The notes below the pieces were generated by a model. The model searched no databases, was not told the origin of the DNA, and worked only from the letters and a program-made list of their open reading frames with translations. Positions 1 through 11,188 of a stretch of DNA of 64,000 bases are shown piece after piece. The stretch covers positions 4,943,144 through 5,007,143 of the forward strand of contig NC_054081.1 in the NCBI RefSeq assembly GCF_017562075.2, written 5' to 3'. Both the position numbers and the translations under genes were made by a program. Each line of letters starts with the position of its first letter. Position 1 is the first letter of the stretch. The stretch comes from Anopheles merus. Its lineage: Eukaryota; Arthropoda; Insecta; Diptera; Culicidae.

Positions 1-588
1 CCCCCCCCCCCCCCCCTCTTCCTTGTTGCGTATAATTAACCAATAATTACGCACGACGTTCCACAACCGGTTTAGGCCAACAGCTGCCCTTGACCGTGCA
101 GCGATGGCCGGTGCGCCCTCGAAAGCCCGTTAATTAGCGATTAGTGGGTACGAAAAGGATTAATCGCACACCAACATGACGGTGGCGCAGCCGAAAAAAA
201 AAGAAAGAAAAAGCTAAAACAAGGTTGTGTTTTCATGCCTCTAGCACCACCAATATTGATACGCGAATCTTTACGATACCGCGATACGGAGAGTGCATCT
301 CGGCCCTGGGCAGATGATGATAAGCAGAATTCCAGGGCGATATGTTTTGTTTTTTTTGGTTCGTTTTCGTCGGTGTTAGGCCCGTCGATCGATACCGTCG
401 CCGTGAGCGGTCGGTTAGAGTCCAAAGTTTATCTTATCGCCCACCTGTTGTTTTGTGCATATACTTAATAGGACGCTCGCTGGGCTGGGCGTGCGTTCAA
501 GATGTGTGCCCAAGGACGCCCGGGTGTAGGAGGGTTTTTTTGATTGGGGATGGATCGCTCTGCCCGGGATGGGATCGCGAGGGCTTAC
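1..588 (-). other. Intron 2 of the TMEM120-like gene
   Basis: The stretch begins with a 16-nt poly-C run and is otherwise unique-looking. The open frames have no coherent protein character and carry no splice-compatible continuation of the TMEM120 helix. I see nothing else in it. Confidence 0.5.
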
Positions 589-916
589 GTTTTGAGGTTT
601 TTCGATATCTGCCGCATCCGGTAGCGCTGGTGCTGTATTTGCTTTGTGCATTTTTCCTGCATTTCCTCCAGCCGCTCGTGCAGCTCCTGGTACTGCTGGT
701 TGGCGGCCTGGAACAGCCGTGAAAAAGAAGAAGAAGAAGACAAATAAGCACACACGCAGGCACACACACAGAAATCGGTCAATACGCTTGGGACTCCCGC
801 TTCCTCTCCTTCATCTTCCCTCAGCCGGGCTCCCTCCTTACCTCCAGGCTCCGGTACTCGTCCGACAGCTCGGTCCAATCCTTCTCCAGCTCGTCGACGT
901 CCACCGAGAGCGACAT
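589..916 (-). CDS. TMEM120-like membrane protein, first two exons (partial)
   Basis: Two minus-strand exons are visible: 842-916 (25 codons, phase 0) and 589-707 (39 codons plus 2 nt). The intron 708-841 has a GTAAGG donor and a TTCCAG acceptor. The joined start is acidic and coiled-coil-like (MSLSVDVDELEKDWTELSDE...). It continues into a Q/E-rich helix ending in KQIQHQRYRMRQISKNLK, with the HQRYRM block typical of the TMEM120/TACAN amino end that precedes the six-helix membrane domain. A donor (GTAAGC) at 588 ends exon 2, and no continuing exon is seen in 1-588, so the membrane part lies off the window. TMEM120 proteins are endoplasmic reticulum or nuclear-envelope membrane proteins with a coenzyme A-binding fold; their channel role is disputed. 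The family call rests on this short N-terminus only. Confidence 0.72.
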
Positions 917-2813
917 TTTCACTTGTCTCACTTGTGTCCCTCGGACCACTCGGGGAGGGGTTTATTGCGGGGATCTGACCAAACCGTGTGTGCGTGTGTT
1001 ATGCGCACCTGAGTGGGTGGCCTTTTCTTTCTTCGCTGGCTGGTAAAATGCACCGAAAAAAAACCACTTGTTATGCTTCGCCAACCACCTTCCCCGGCGT
1101 CACCGCAGAGTGTGTGTGTGTGCAGAGACGGGGAAAAACAGGGACCAATCTTCCGACCACAAACCACGCACGCACGCACGCACGCAAACACACACGCACA
1201 GGCTCGCACGGCACACAAACAGTGAGGGCTGCTTTCCGGGGCGCTGTTAAACGAAGTTGGGTGGGGGGGGGAGGGGGAGAGACCGGACGAAGGTTGATCG
1301 GTGCTGGCTACGCAACGCACGCTCCACGCACGGAATGTGCGTCCGGGTGGCAAAGTGGGCTGCAATTTACAAACAGTGCAAAGTATACAGTGGCATTTTT
1401 ATACGCCGCTCTTTCTCGGTGGTGTTGATGTTTCCGTCCGCAACGCGTGCACGCACACACACGCGCACACAACACATACCGTGCCAAGCGGGATTTGGCT
1501 GCTATCCGTTGGACGCTTGCTGGCTGTAATATAATCCCCGTAGGGTGGGTAAACCCTTTCCGATAATGCTGAACGTAAGTTTGACGTATTTCCAATCAAG
1601 ATAAATAACGTTTAACAAGAATTTAATTGAATTTATGAGTAATTTTTCCTCTAAATCCCTCTCCACCGGGCTACGGTAACGCCAAGTGAACGATTGAACC
1701 GTGCGATATAAACGCAAACAACTTGCCTTTCTAGACGTTGTGCGGCAATTGGCATGTAGGGCGGTTTGGTAAACGAACAATACAGTGACAGTTAATCCCC
1801 AAACAGTGTGTATGTTGACACTCGTTATTAGAGTGTTTCTTTATTGATTCTCAAAACTATTGTTTTAATTTAGTGGAAAATGAACATTCTTTTTCCCGAA
1901 AGTTGTTTCTAATTCTATCTCGTAGGTTATTTAATTTTTTATGTTATAGTCTTTTCCCGAGTTACGCGAATTTTTGACAATTCATAGGTCAAATTGGTAC
2001 AATTACCTCCAACGATTGCCAAATTGAAAATAAAAGCAATTTTGCTAAAATTTTCGCTAAATCGCTTAGTTCACAGAAATAACTGCATTTTCTACACGAA
2101 TCGCATGAAATAAGTAACAATGAACATTAGATTATTCAATTTGATCATAAATAACTTGTTATTCTTCCTATTTTGGGTGAAAAACGTGATATTCGATATA
2201 CACGAAACTCCGAGTTACGCGAATGTCGCTGGAACGCATTGTTCGCGTAACTCGGGGAAAGACTGTATTTTAATAATAATGTAATTTGAAACATTGTTCT
2301 TGGAAGTCGTAAACTGGCAACTCCTTCGAGAAGTCGCCAAGGACACAAAAATGCGCAGTAGGCCCTGATTCTTGGGAATGATATCAAAGATGCAGCCAGA
2401 ATTACGGTAAAGAAGAGCACAAAATTTGAAGAACATTTTTCTTGTAACCTCTTCTTAACTATAATAAAATCATTACCCAAGGCATCAAAAGAGAACATCA
2501 ATGGGGATTTATTGTAGAAAAACATTGTATTGCTTGGGTAGTAAAAGATTTGTCTGTGTAGTTGCAGTCGAATGTTACTGTGCTATATTCTAAGTAGCAT
2601 CCAATATTCTAAGTAGATTCGGGGAATATTCGTTTATAGCATCTTTCCACTGTAGCATATCCTTGTAGCTGCACAGTGTCAGCTGGATGAGTGTAACAGC
2701 TGGCTGGCCGACGAACAAGGACATGCGCAAATAGCAATGTTTGGTGGTGTCTGGATCCCGAGAATGGACCAAAAACCCAGACAACGTGAGCAAGGTGCAC
2801 ACAACGCTCCAAC
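917..2813. other. Divergent intergenic region between TMEM120-like and ZAD-C2H2 genes
   Basis: This holds the 5' regions of two divergently transcribed genes. It contains CA/GT-rich simple sequence (about 1108-1205 and 1440-1480), a run of G at 1262-1268, and a TA-type MITE at 1947-2265. No further coding region is supported. AT content rises sharply after 1560. Confidence 0.5.
1947..2265. mobile_element. MITE with YAGTCTTTYCCCGAGTTACGCGAA inverted ends and TA duplication
   Basis: The left end reads TAGTCTTTTCCCGAGTTACG and the reverse complement of the right end reads CAGTCTTTCCCCGAGTTACG. The dinucleotide TA lies immediately outside both ends (1945-1946 and 2266-2267), as expected for Tc1/mariner-type insertion. 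An extra internal copy of the CCGAGTTACGCGAA motif lies near 2209-2222. The element is 319 bp with no transposase frame, so it is non-autonomous. Confidence 0.72.
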
Positions 2814-4827
2814 ATGGACCATCCGAACAGTAGAAGCGCTATCAACGATCCCAACCAGTGCCGGCTGTGTATGCGGGTGTGTGACGATAACTTCCTCGAG
2901 TGTATCTTCTCCGACAAGGAGTACAGCATAGCGCATCAAATCTTTGAATGTACCTCGATTCGGGTAAGCAACAGGGATGGGATATAGATATTGGAGTTGG
3001 GGACAATTTCTAGCCAAACTCCCACCCTCAATCGGCCGTTTTGCAGGTGACGAAGCAGGACAATCTGACGAAGATATGCAAAAACTGTGCCTCGCTGCTG
3101 TTCCTGACGACCGAGTTTCGCAACACGTGCTTCAAGACGAACCGGTTGCTGATGGAGGACTTTGTCATACTGGAGCTGGGGGATTGGGCGTCCGACGGCA
3201 ACCGGGTGCTGCTGCGCGAATGCGAGAACTTTATCGTGCGGCACAAGCAGCAGGTAGACTACCTGTACGCCAGCATCGTATCGGAGGGCGAGCAGTATCT
3301 GGAAGGTTCGTTGGAGATCGAGCGAGAGCTGTTTGGCGGCGAGGGACAGCAACAAGAGCATCTGGAGGAACATCAGCAGGAGCAGCAGCAGGATGAGGTG
3401 GATAAAACCAGTGGAAGTGAGACCCGAAGGCCCGGGCCGCAGTCTGGGCGGTTAGAACAGTGCGAACCGGATCCGGAGATACTGCTGGAGATTACAAAAT
3501 TCCTTGAAGAGCAAACACCTCGCCTACCGGACAGCGGGCGCCTCGATGCAACGGAGCACGCGGTAGAGCAGAGGCGTCGCTGTGGGCTTTGCTGTGTTCT
3601 AAGCGACGTCACGCTGGAGTTGACCAGTGACCAACTAAAAGCGCTTGGAGCATTCAATGTCGACAAGACCCCACAAGTGTGTGAGGAGTGCTGCATCCTG
3701 CTGGACATTGTAGACAGCTTTCGGAAAACCACCACCATCGCCCAGGAGCTCTCCGGCCAGGAGCAGCGGGCCCTGGATGCGCTCCAGCTCGACAGTGCAC
3801 TCGAGCAGGCGAAATGCTTGGCCAGCAAGCTAAGGCACAAGCATGACGCCTTCGCCGGATTGCAGTTCAGTGGCGGTAGCATGGACGCGTCCAGCTCAAC
3901 GTCCTCCCCGGCGGAGCGTCAAAGCGTGTCGAGAAAATCCTACAAACGGGCGAAGGTAACCTGCCACATCTGTGGCAAGCAGTACGACAGCTGGAAGCTG
4001 CAAACGCACCTGAACGAGCATGAAAGTGAGTAGTTCAGGATTATTTTGCAGCAAAATTATTTACGCCTCGTTTCTCGTTTCCGCAGACATTCGGCCGTAC
4101 GTGTGCGATCAGGAAGGTTGCAGCAGTACCTTCGCCGGTTTGGTGCTGCTAAATCGGCACAAGAAGCTGTGGCATACCGATTACTTCTACGCGGTGTGCA
4201 ACGTGTGCGGGAAGAAGTGCAAAACGCAAGGCATCTACAAAACGCACCTCTCGTACCACGAAGAGCCGAAGCTGCCGTGCACGGTTTGCGGGAAGCTGAT
4301 GCGCAACAAGTGAGTGATTACCGACTCGAGCTTCTTATCTGGCGCCATTTGGGGAATTTCAAAGTTTTCGAAACAGCAAAACGCGTGATGACGCAATTTC
4401 GTTTGAAAATTAATTATTTATTATTTTGATTAAATTCCAACAAACTGAAGGGTTGGTGTTAAAATTAACGGAAGGCTTAACAAGAAAATGCTTCAGTTGA
4501 ACCGAGTCAGCTTATAGTGTGTAAAATTTGATCTAACGTATCTTGTGTGTTTTCTAATTGAATTCCCTCACCCACAGGCGCGCTATCTGGAAGCACATGA
4601 AGACGCACAGCAACGACCGGAAGCACGTGTGCGGCGTGTGCAACAAGCGGTTCACGATCGCGTACACGCTGCGGGTTCACATGCGCATCCACACGAACGA
4701 CAAACCGTACCCGTGCGCCGACTGCGACAAGCGCTTCCAGTACAAGTGTCTGCTGAAGAACCACTGCCGGCGGTACCACGGCGGTGGGCACGAGCCGGCA
4801 CCCCCGTGCAAAGACCGACAGCGGTAG
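2814..4827 (+). CDS. ZAD-C2H2 zinc-finger protein, four exons, 533 aa
   Basis: Exons are 2814-2963, 3047-4025, 4087-4309 and 4578-4827. All junctions are GT-AG and the phases add up to 534 codons including TAG. The N-terminus is a ZAD (zinc-finger-associated dimerisation) domain with pairs C16xxC19 and C61xxC64 split by intron 1. An acidic, Gln/Glu-rich linker follows. A second ZAD-like module has C229xxC232 and C262xxC265. Six C2H2 fingers then run from residue 356 to the C-terminus, the last three nearly contiguous. ZAD-C2H2 proteins are nuclear DNA-binding regulators that form a large insect-specific family. The target and biological role cannot be read from sequence, and I do not recognise a named orthologue. 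The stop codon is 13 bp from the stop of the convergent reductase gene, so the 3' UTRs must overlap. Confidence 0.9.
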
Positions 4828-4840
4828 GGCGGGGCGCGCA

Positions 4841-5902
4841 CTACACCTTCACGACCGCCTTGCCAATGTTGCCACCCTGCAGCATGCTGATGAACGAGCG
4901 CGGCGCACTGTCGAAACCCTCGTACACCGTTTCCCGGTGGACCAGCTTGCCCTGCTCGAGCCATTCGCGCATCTGGCCGATGCCCTCCATCCAGCGGGGC
5001 AGCCACCGGAAGACGACGAACCCTTCCTGCCGGAGCTGCTTCGAGACGTAGTCGCGCTGCGGGTCGGCCACCTGGGCCGGCTGCCCGTTGTAGCTCGCAA
5101 CGGCGCCGCACACCGAGATGCGCCCGTAAAGGTTCATGCGCTCGCGCACCAGCTCCGTCAGCTCGCCGCCCACGTTGTCGAAGTAGCAGTCGACGCCGCG
5201 GGGCGTTGCCGCGGCCAGCTGCTCCCGCACCGACCCGGCCCGATAGTTGACGACCGCGTCGAAGCCGAGCTCGCGCAGCCACCCGCACTTTTCCTCCGTG
5301 CCGGCCAGTCCCACCACGTGGCAGCCCTTAATCTTCGCGATCTGACCGACCAGGCTGCCGACGGCACCGGCCGCCGCACTCACCACCACCGTCTCGCCCG
5401 GTTGCGGTTTGCAAATCTCGAGCAGCCCAAAGTACGCCGTGTTGCCGGACAGGCCGAGCGGGCCGAGCCCGACCGCCCGCGATTGGCCCGCCACCTCCGG
5501 CACGATGTACGGCCGCAGCTCCTTCTGCTGCTGCTGGCTCAGGACGGCATGCGTGACCCAGCCGAGCCGGGCACAGACGATCGCACCGACCGGGAACTGG
5601 GCGTTCCGCGACTCGATCACCTTCGCGAGGGCCATCCCGATGACGGGGCTGCCGACGGGCAGGGCCCCGAGCTCCATGTACCCGCGCAGTCCCGCATCCA
5701 GGCTAAAGTATTCCGTCTCGACGAGGAAATCTGAAACGATGCGTCAGAGGAGGTTCAGCTGATTGCGCTAGGAAAGCAAACCTCTTTTCCGCCTACCTTC
5801 CGCCTCGAGGGCCGGCAGCTCCTCCTCCTTGAGCGCGAAATCGGTCTCCTTCGGTTCCCCTTCCGGGCGCCGCACGTACATCCACTTCCTTGCCAGCACC
5901 AT
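4841..5902 (-). CDS. PTGR1-like NADP-dependent alkenal/prostaglandin reductase, copy 1 (331 aa)
   Basis: Exon 1 is 5797-5902 (35 codons plus 1 nt) and exon 2 is 4841-5730, with a GTAGGC donor and TTTCAG acceptor. The protein is a zinc-independent medium-chain dehydrogenase/reductase of the leukotriene B4 12-hydroxydehydrogenase / 15-oxoprostaglandin 13-reductase family. Those enzymes use NADPH to reduce the double bond of enones, including lipid-peroxidation alkenals. Visible features are an N-terminal KWMYVRRPEGEPKETDF strand, the dinucleotide-binding loop AAAGAVG at about residues 154-160, and the family block RGVDCYFDNVGG. Length is normal for the family. The usual VDPYMR segment is altered to SLDAGLRGYM, so substrate preference may have shifted. 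It is the first of three tandem paralogues on the same strand. Cytosolic location is inferred from the absence of a targeting sequence. Confidence 0.92.
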
Positions 5903-6160
5903 CCTTTGCCTGCGGACACTCCCGTGACTTGTGCTGTACTTTGCCCCTTTCTTAGGATCCTGCCGGTCGCGTACGATGTAATCGGGAGCGAGACTTTGGC
6001 CAGAAAACGTTCACGCACGTCATGCCCGCCGCACTATCGTGTTTTTATTGGGGGTTGTTGATACGCGCCTCGTTAACCGTGTTGTCTGGAGACGACAAAA
6101 AAAAAACTATACCGTTTTTAAATATTTACCGATTTTCGGAAGTATAACTTCGTAAGGGTT

Positions 6161-6375
6161 AGCCGGTCTCGTAGTACAGTCGTCAACTAGTACGACTTAA
6201 CAACATGCCCGTCATGGGTTCAAGCCCCAAATGGACCGTGCCGCCATACGTAGGACTGACTATCCTGCTATGGGGGGATCAATAAGTCACTGAAAGCCAA
6301 ACCCACAAGTAGTGTGGTACAGGCAGGCCTTGACCGACAGCGGTTGTTGAGCCAAAAGAAAAAAAAAAAAAAAAA
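6161..6375 (+). mobile_element. SINE200-type tRNA-derived retroposon with perfect 15-bp target-site duplication
   Basis: The body begins AGCCGGTCTCGTAGTACAGT, has a B-box-like GGGTTCAAGCC (6219-6229), and ends in an A-rich tail after TTGAGCCAAAAG. It is flanked by identical AACTTCGTAAGGGTT copies at 6146-6160 and 6376-6390. The structure (pol III tRNA-like head, unrelated body, A-tail, long duplication) is that of a LINE-mobilised SINE. The sequence matches what I recall of Anopheles SINE200. The perfect duplication suggests a fairly recent insertion. Confidence 0.9.
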
Positions 6376-7365
6376 AACTTCGTAAGGGTTTATTTTTACC
6401 TCTCTTTTGGTAAATTATGCAGCAGATGATGATTGTATTAAGACAATGTAAAGGAAATTGATGTCGTAATTCTGTTCATGCTATTTTCCAGCATCATTAT
6501 TAAGTTAAAACCGGGAGCCTTTTGTTATTTTTAATTTGTGGTTCTATTCTGTGCCTGAATTTGTTGCTACTAGCTGTTTGTTATGTTTTTTTTTCATTGG
6601 TAAAACTAATAAACTATTTTTGCAAAAAAAAACTTATGTTCTTCCCAAGTGCTACAAATCCACTAAACGGCCACTAAACGGATTCTAAACCGCTCAAGCT
6701 CTCAATCCAAAAAGATGAAGTGAGGCAAACACATTGTATGAAAAGGACAGCTATATAATTATGGGTTATAAAACGCCGTCTATTGAGCAAACAAATTGAC
6801 CAGCAAATCTATTGATGGAGCTTTAGTTTTGTTTTCTATGGATATTTTCCAGTCTTTTAAGCTTAATCTGTGGCGCTTGGGTCTAAGTTGTATCTTCAAG
6901 GAACCGTCAGCTTAGAGAGATAGTTATGTTGAGGAAGATGTTGCTATGAAGTATCCAAGAAACCGCGGGAAAAAACATGGCATCCTTTGACCAATATTTT
7001 TGTGAACTGTCACCCAAAAATTCTTCTTAGGGAATTTCGGCTGCCAAATCGCATATGCAGCTTGAAGGATATTCGCGTTAGGGAGAAATTCATCTTGAAG
7101 AGTCATAAAATAAAAAAAATAAAATGTTCATCTAAAAGAAACAATTCATCCAGAAGAGACAACATCTTACAGCGATTGCAGTGAATTTCCCATTAACTCT
7201 TTAGTTTTTTTTTACCTTTACTCGTAGTTAATTTCATTGGAAATCTTCTTGAAAGAAATTCTTGCTGTACAAATGGCAACAGTGGCTTGAGGTTCTCGGC
7301 GTTGAGGAAGGAGACACCTAGCATTACGAGGAGGGGCGGCGGCACGATTGTGTGTTCAGAGAAAA

Positions 7366-7368
<3 letters not shown>

Positions 7369-7416
<48 letters not shown>
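7369..7416. repeat. (GA)n microsatellite
   Basis: A near-perfect run of about 22 GA dinucleotides in the spacer upstream of reductase copy 1. Confidence 0.95.
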
Positions 7417-7420
<4 letters not shown>

Positions 7421-8071
7421 TGTTGTATGCTAGTCTTAAAACCACACATTCACTTGTTCTCAGTTATCATTTTTTCTGCCTCTAAAGTTGACCGCATGCC
7501 AAGATCAATACCCAACCGCATCTTATCTTATTTCTGGACCTGTTCTCGGTCTTATTCAAACTCCGAAATTGGTGCTAAAAGCTGGTCCAAAGAGATAGCT
7601 GGCAATCGAACTAGTGTCCATCTCTTTGTTCCTGGAACTGTCCAACATTCAGATCCTCTTTTTACACTGTTACTGAAGGTCTATTAAACTTATAACTTGA
7701 TCCAATTATCGAAGCAAATGGGTTGCAAGCCGGGCCCAGAATGGAATTTTAAATTATTTTTGATAAATATTTAACTTCACCAAACTATTGAAAGAAAATT
7801 CGACGAAATGGGAACAACAAATTGAGCATTGTAGACTGTAAAACTGTGTGATATATGCCTCAACAAAGCATTAAACAAATGGTATGAAATTGGTTTTAAA
7901 GATCCTTTTTTTAACAATTGATGGATTAACTCAAGCATTCACTTTCAAAATAGGAATTGGATACAACATTACTTCACAAAGCGAAAAATGCAACATCGCG
8001 TGATCGTTAACACAAAGGTTAAAGGTGCGTAATGCCACACGCACACACAGACGCACTTCCCTTCCCCTCCT

Positions 8072-9208
8072 TCACACCTTCACCACAGCCTTACCGGTGT
8101 TACCGCCCCGCAGCATATCGATGAACGCGTCTGGCATCCGCTCAAACCCCTCGGTGACCGTCTCCTCGTACGCCAGCCGGCCCTCCCGTATCCAGCGCAG
8201 GTTGCCCTCGATGCCCTCCAGCCACCGGTCGTTCCAGCGCCACACCAGGAACCCCTCCATGCGCAGCTGCTTGAACACGAACTGGCGCTGCGGGTCGGTC
8301 ACCTTGCCGACCGCGCTGTTGTAGTTCGAGATCGCGCCGCACACCGCGATCCGCCCGTACACGTTCATCTGCTTTAGCACCGTCTCGGTCACGCTGCCGC
8401 CGACATTGTCGAAGTAGCAGTCCACCCCGCGCGGTGCCGCCTTCTTCAGCTCGCCGTACACATCGTTCCGCTTGTAGTTGATCGCGGCGTCGAAGCCGAT
8501 CTTCCGCAGCCACTCGCACTTTTCCTCCGTGCCCGCGATGCCGACCGCCCGGCAGCCCTTAATCTTCGCGATCTGGCCCACCACACTGCCGACGGCACCG
8601 GCCGCCCCGCTCACCGCCACCGTTTCGCCCGGCTGCGGCTGGCAGAGCTCCTGCAGCCCGAAGTACGCCGTGTTGCCCGGCATGCCCAGTATGCCGAGGC
8701 CGAGGCTGGTCGGCAGCCCGCCGAAATCGGGCAGCACGTACGGTTTGTCCTTCTCGAGCCGGGCCGGATCGCAGACGGTGTGCGTGCGCCAGCCGAACTG
8801 GCCGAACACGGTCGCGCCGACCGGGAAGTGGGCGTTCTCGCTGCGCGTTACCCGCGCAATCTGGCCGCCGATCATGAGCGACCCCTCCGGGTAGGCGAGC
8901 ATGTACGGGCGCATGTACGGATCGACGGACAGGTATTCGGCTTCGGCCAGAAACTCGCCCGGGCGGAGGGTCGCGGGCAGCGGTTCCGTCTCCAGCCGGA
9001 AGTTCCCGTGGTGCGGTTCGCCCTGGAACGCTTTCGCGTAGATCCATTTGCGGGCGGCGCCGGCCGCATCGGTGGCGTACTGGCGCTGGCGGACGAGCTG
9101 CTGCCAAAGGGACTCTGGCGGCGCGGAGAGGGCATTCGGAAATTACTTTTAAAATTCGTCGTTTTTTTTTTGGGGGTTTTGGTCTTGGGGCGACTTTAAC
9201 TTACTCAT
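8072..9208 (-). CDS. PTGR1-like reductase, copy 2, with putative mitochondrial presequence (348 aa)
   Basis: Main exon is 8072-9114. A 4-nt coding piece (9205-9208, ATG plus A) is joined across a 90-nt intron 9115-9204 (GTAAGT donor, CGCCAG acceptor). The sum is 349 codons including stop. The same family blocks as the neighbours are present: KWIYAKAFQGEP, VDPYMR, GAAGAVG near residues 171-177, and RGVDCYFDNVGG. Unlike copies 1 and 3 it starts MKSLWQQLVRQRQYATDAAG, a basic amphipathic leader with an R-x-Y/A cleavage-like site, which suggests import into mitochondria. The intron that interrupts copies 1 and 3 after 35 codons is absent here: the corresponding GEF codons lie inside one exon. The 4-nt first coding exon is the least certain part; the rest is secure. 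Confidence 0.87.
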
Positions 9209-10127
9209 GTTACGTGCGGGCCTGGTGTCTAGACAATAACAGCCGCTGAGATTACGCCGGGTAAACAATACCAATACAAACGCACGTGGAGCGATGGTTG
9301 AGGGAGCATCCATGAGCTACGTAACGCCTAAATTAGCATGACCGAGCGCTTTTATTAGTGTTGTGGAGTGCACCCATGACTCCGAATTCCGACTCTAAAC
9401 GACTCTAGACGACTTTGGTCGACTCCGAAAGAACCGAGACGATTCCGGACGACTCCGGACGATTCCGAACAACCTCGGATAATGCAGGGTAGACTTACCT
9501 CCCGGAGTCGAATCCGAATTTTTGCCAACTCATCACTAATTTTTATAGCACAAATTGAGTGTTGAGCATAAAATACATTAAAAAGTCTCGTCCTTTGTAC
9601 CTATTACATGAGCAAATACGATAATATGTAATCATTTTTCGTTAAAAAGAGAAGAAACCTTGAGTTACGTATTATACGATTTTTGGGAAAGCCGCAGTAT
9701 GCGAGAGACGACAGGAAATGATAAGCAAAAACAGAAAGAAGCAAAACACAATGGGTAGATAGAAACTTGTGGAAGATCACATGAACCTTTCGGGCAGCCT
9801 TATCGGTCAGGTTGGTGAAGCATGTTACCCGGATTGGCCCTAAAAGAGCATTATGTATTGGTGCGTTTGTATTTCGACCTAATTTATGAAGGCACTTTGA
9901 AGATTGCTTATCAGTTTTGTTCACCTTGTCTGCTTATGGTTGGCTTGATTTCCCTCTAAATGCTCTCCAACATTTAACATAAACTTGGCTTGAAGATTTT
10001 AGAATTATCATTGTTCTGTGCCCTGTGTCTGTGTTCGTTCATGTTCCCCCCTAGTTACCTTTTTTCATTCTATATTATTTGTTTGCAAAAATAAATGGTT
10101 TCGACTTTCACGCTCACAAGCAGGCAT
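9209..10127. other. Intergenic spacer between reductase copies 2 and 3
   Basis: Holds a short reverse-oriented hAT-like MITE (9356-9538). The remaining AT-rich sequence shows no coding region. A minus-strand open frame at 9604-9924 has no recognisable family features. Confidence 0.5.
9356..9538 (-). mobile_element. hAT-like MITE family A, short copy
   Basis: Ends are TAGTGTTG and CATCACTA (inverted TAGTGATG). Flanking octamers GCTTTTAT and ATTTTTAT agree at 6 of 8 positions. The interior is repeats of GACGATTCCG/GACTCCGAAT type. The end next to CATCACTA carries the same TTGGCAAAAAT block seen beside the left end of the copies at 11463 and 20850, so this copy is inverted. At 183 bp it lacks most of the array and the unique core. 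Confidence 0.7.
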
Positions 10128-11188
10128 TTAAACTTTAACAACCGCCTTGCCCACGTTTCCGCCCCGCATCATCTCGATGAAAGCGCGAGGCATGTTCTCG
10201 AACCCGTCCGTGACCGTTTCGCGGACCTTCAGCTTCCCCTCCCGAATCCAGCGCAGGTTCTGGTGCACGCCCTCGAACCACCGGTCGGTCCACCGGTGCA
10301 CGCTGAACCCCTCCTGCACCAGCTGCTTCCACACAAAGTCCCTCTGCGGGTCGGTGACGCGCGCCGGCTCACCCCCATTGTACTGGGAAATTGTGCCGCA
10401 CACGGCAATGCGCCCGAACGGCTTCATCTGCCCCTTGACCGTCTCGGCTGTGCGGCCACCGACATTGTCGAAATAGCAGTCCACCCCGTCCGGGGCCAGC
10501 TGGCGCAGTGCCTTCCCGACGTCCTCCTCCTTGTAATTGATCGCCCCGTCAAAGCCGAGCTGCCGCAGCCACTCGCACTTTTCGGCCGAGCCGGCGATCC
10601 CGACCACCCGGCAGCCCTTAATCTTCGCGATCTGACCCACCTGGCTGCCGACGGCACCGGCTGCCCCGCTCACGACCACCGTCTCGCCCGGCTGCGGTTT
10701 GCAAATCTCGAGCAGCCCGAAGTACGCCGTGTTGCCGACCGTGCCGAGCGCGCCCATCCCGAGCGAGGCGGGCAGCGGGCCCAGCTCCGGCAGCACGTAC
10801 GGTTTGCGCGTCTCGAAGCTGGCCGGTGCGCACACGGACACGGTGCGCCAGCCGACCTGCGCGAACGCGAGCGCCCCGACCGGGAAGTCCGCGTGCCGGC
10901 TCTCGATCACCTCGCCGACCTGGCCCCCGATCATGGTGCTGCCGGTCGGGTTGGCCAGCATGTAGATGCGCATGTACGGATCCACGCTCAGGTACAGGGC
11001 TTTGATAAGAAATTCTGCAAGCGAGCAAACAAGGCATTAGCAATCGTTTGGGAGGAAGAAAGTGGCTTGCGCCTATCCTTACCTCCATCTTGCAGCTCCG
11101 GCACCGGTTCCTCCACCAGCTCGAAGTTGTCGAGCGTCGGCTCATCGACGAACGGCTTCGCGTAAATCCATTTCTTTGCAATGTGCAT
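10128..11188 (-). CDS. PTGR1-like NADP-dependent alkenal/prostaglandin reductase, copy 3 (330 aa)
   Basis: Exon 1 is 11083-11188 (106 nt, as in copy 1) and exon 2 is 10128-11014, with a GTAAGG donor and TTGCAG acceptor. The sequence starts MHIAKKWIYAKPF. It retains the canonical FLIKALYLSVDPYMR segment, a GAAGAVG cofactor loop and PDGVDCYFDNVGG, and ends GKAVVKV like both neighbours. Of the three it looks closest to the classical PTGR1 pattern, so a cytosolic NADPH-dependent enone reductase acting on oxidised lipids is the likely role. Identical intron position and phase with copy 1 indicate tandem duplication of an intron-containing ancestor. Confidence 0.93.

Larger units (their letters stand above)
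5903..8071. other. Intergenic spacer between reductase copies 1 and 2
   Basis: Contains a SINE200-type insertion (6161-6375) and a (GA)n tract (about 7369-7416). The rest is AT-rich, unique-looking DNA without coding potential. Short open frames at 6924-7184 and 7352-7687 lack homology-like features and splice context. Confidence 0.5.

Noticed and set aside
4784..5734. Plus-strand 316-codon frame over reductase copy 1, and a similar 356-codon frame at 10095-11165
   Set aside because: Both mirror the minus-strand reductase coding frames and have antisense-type composition.
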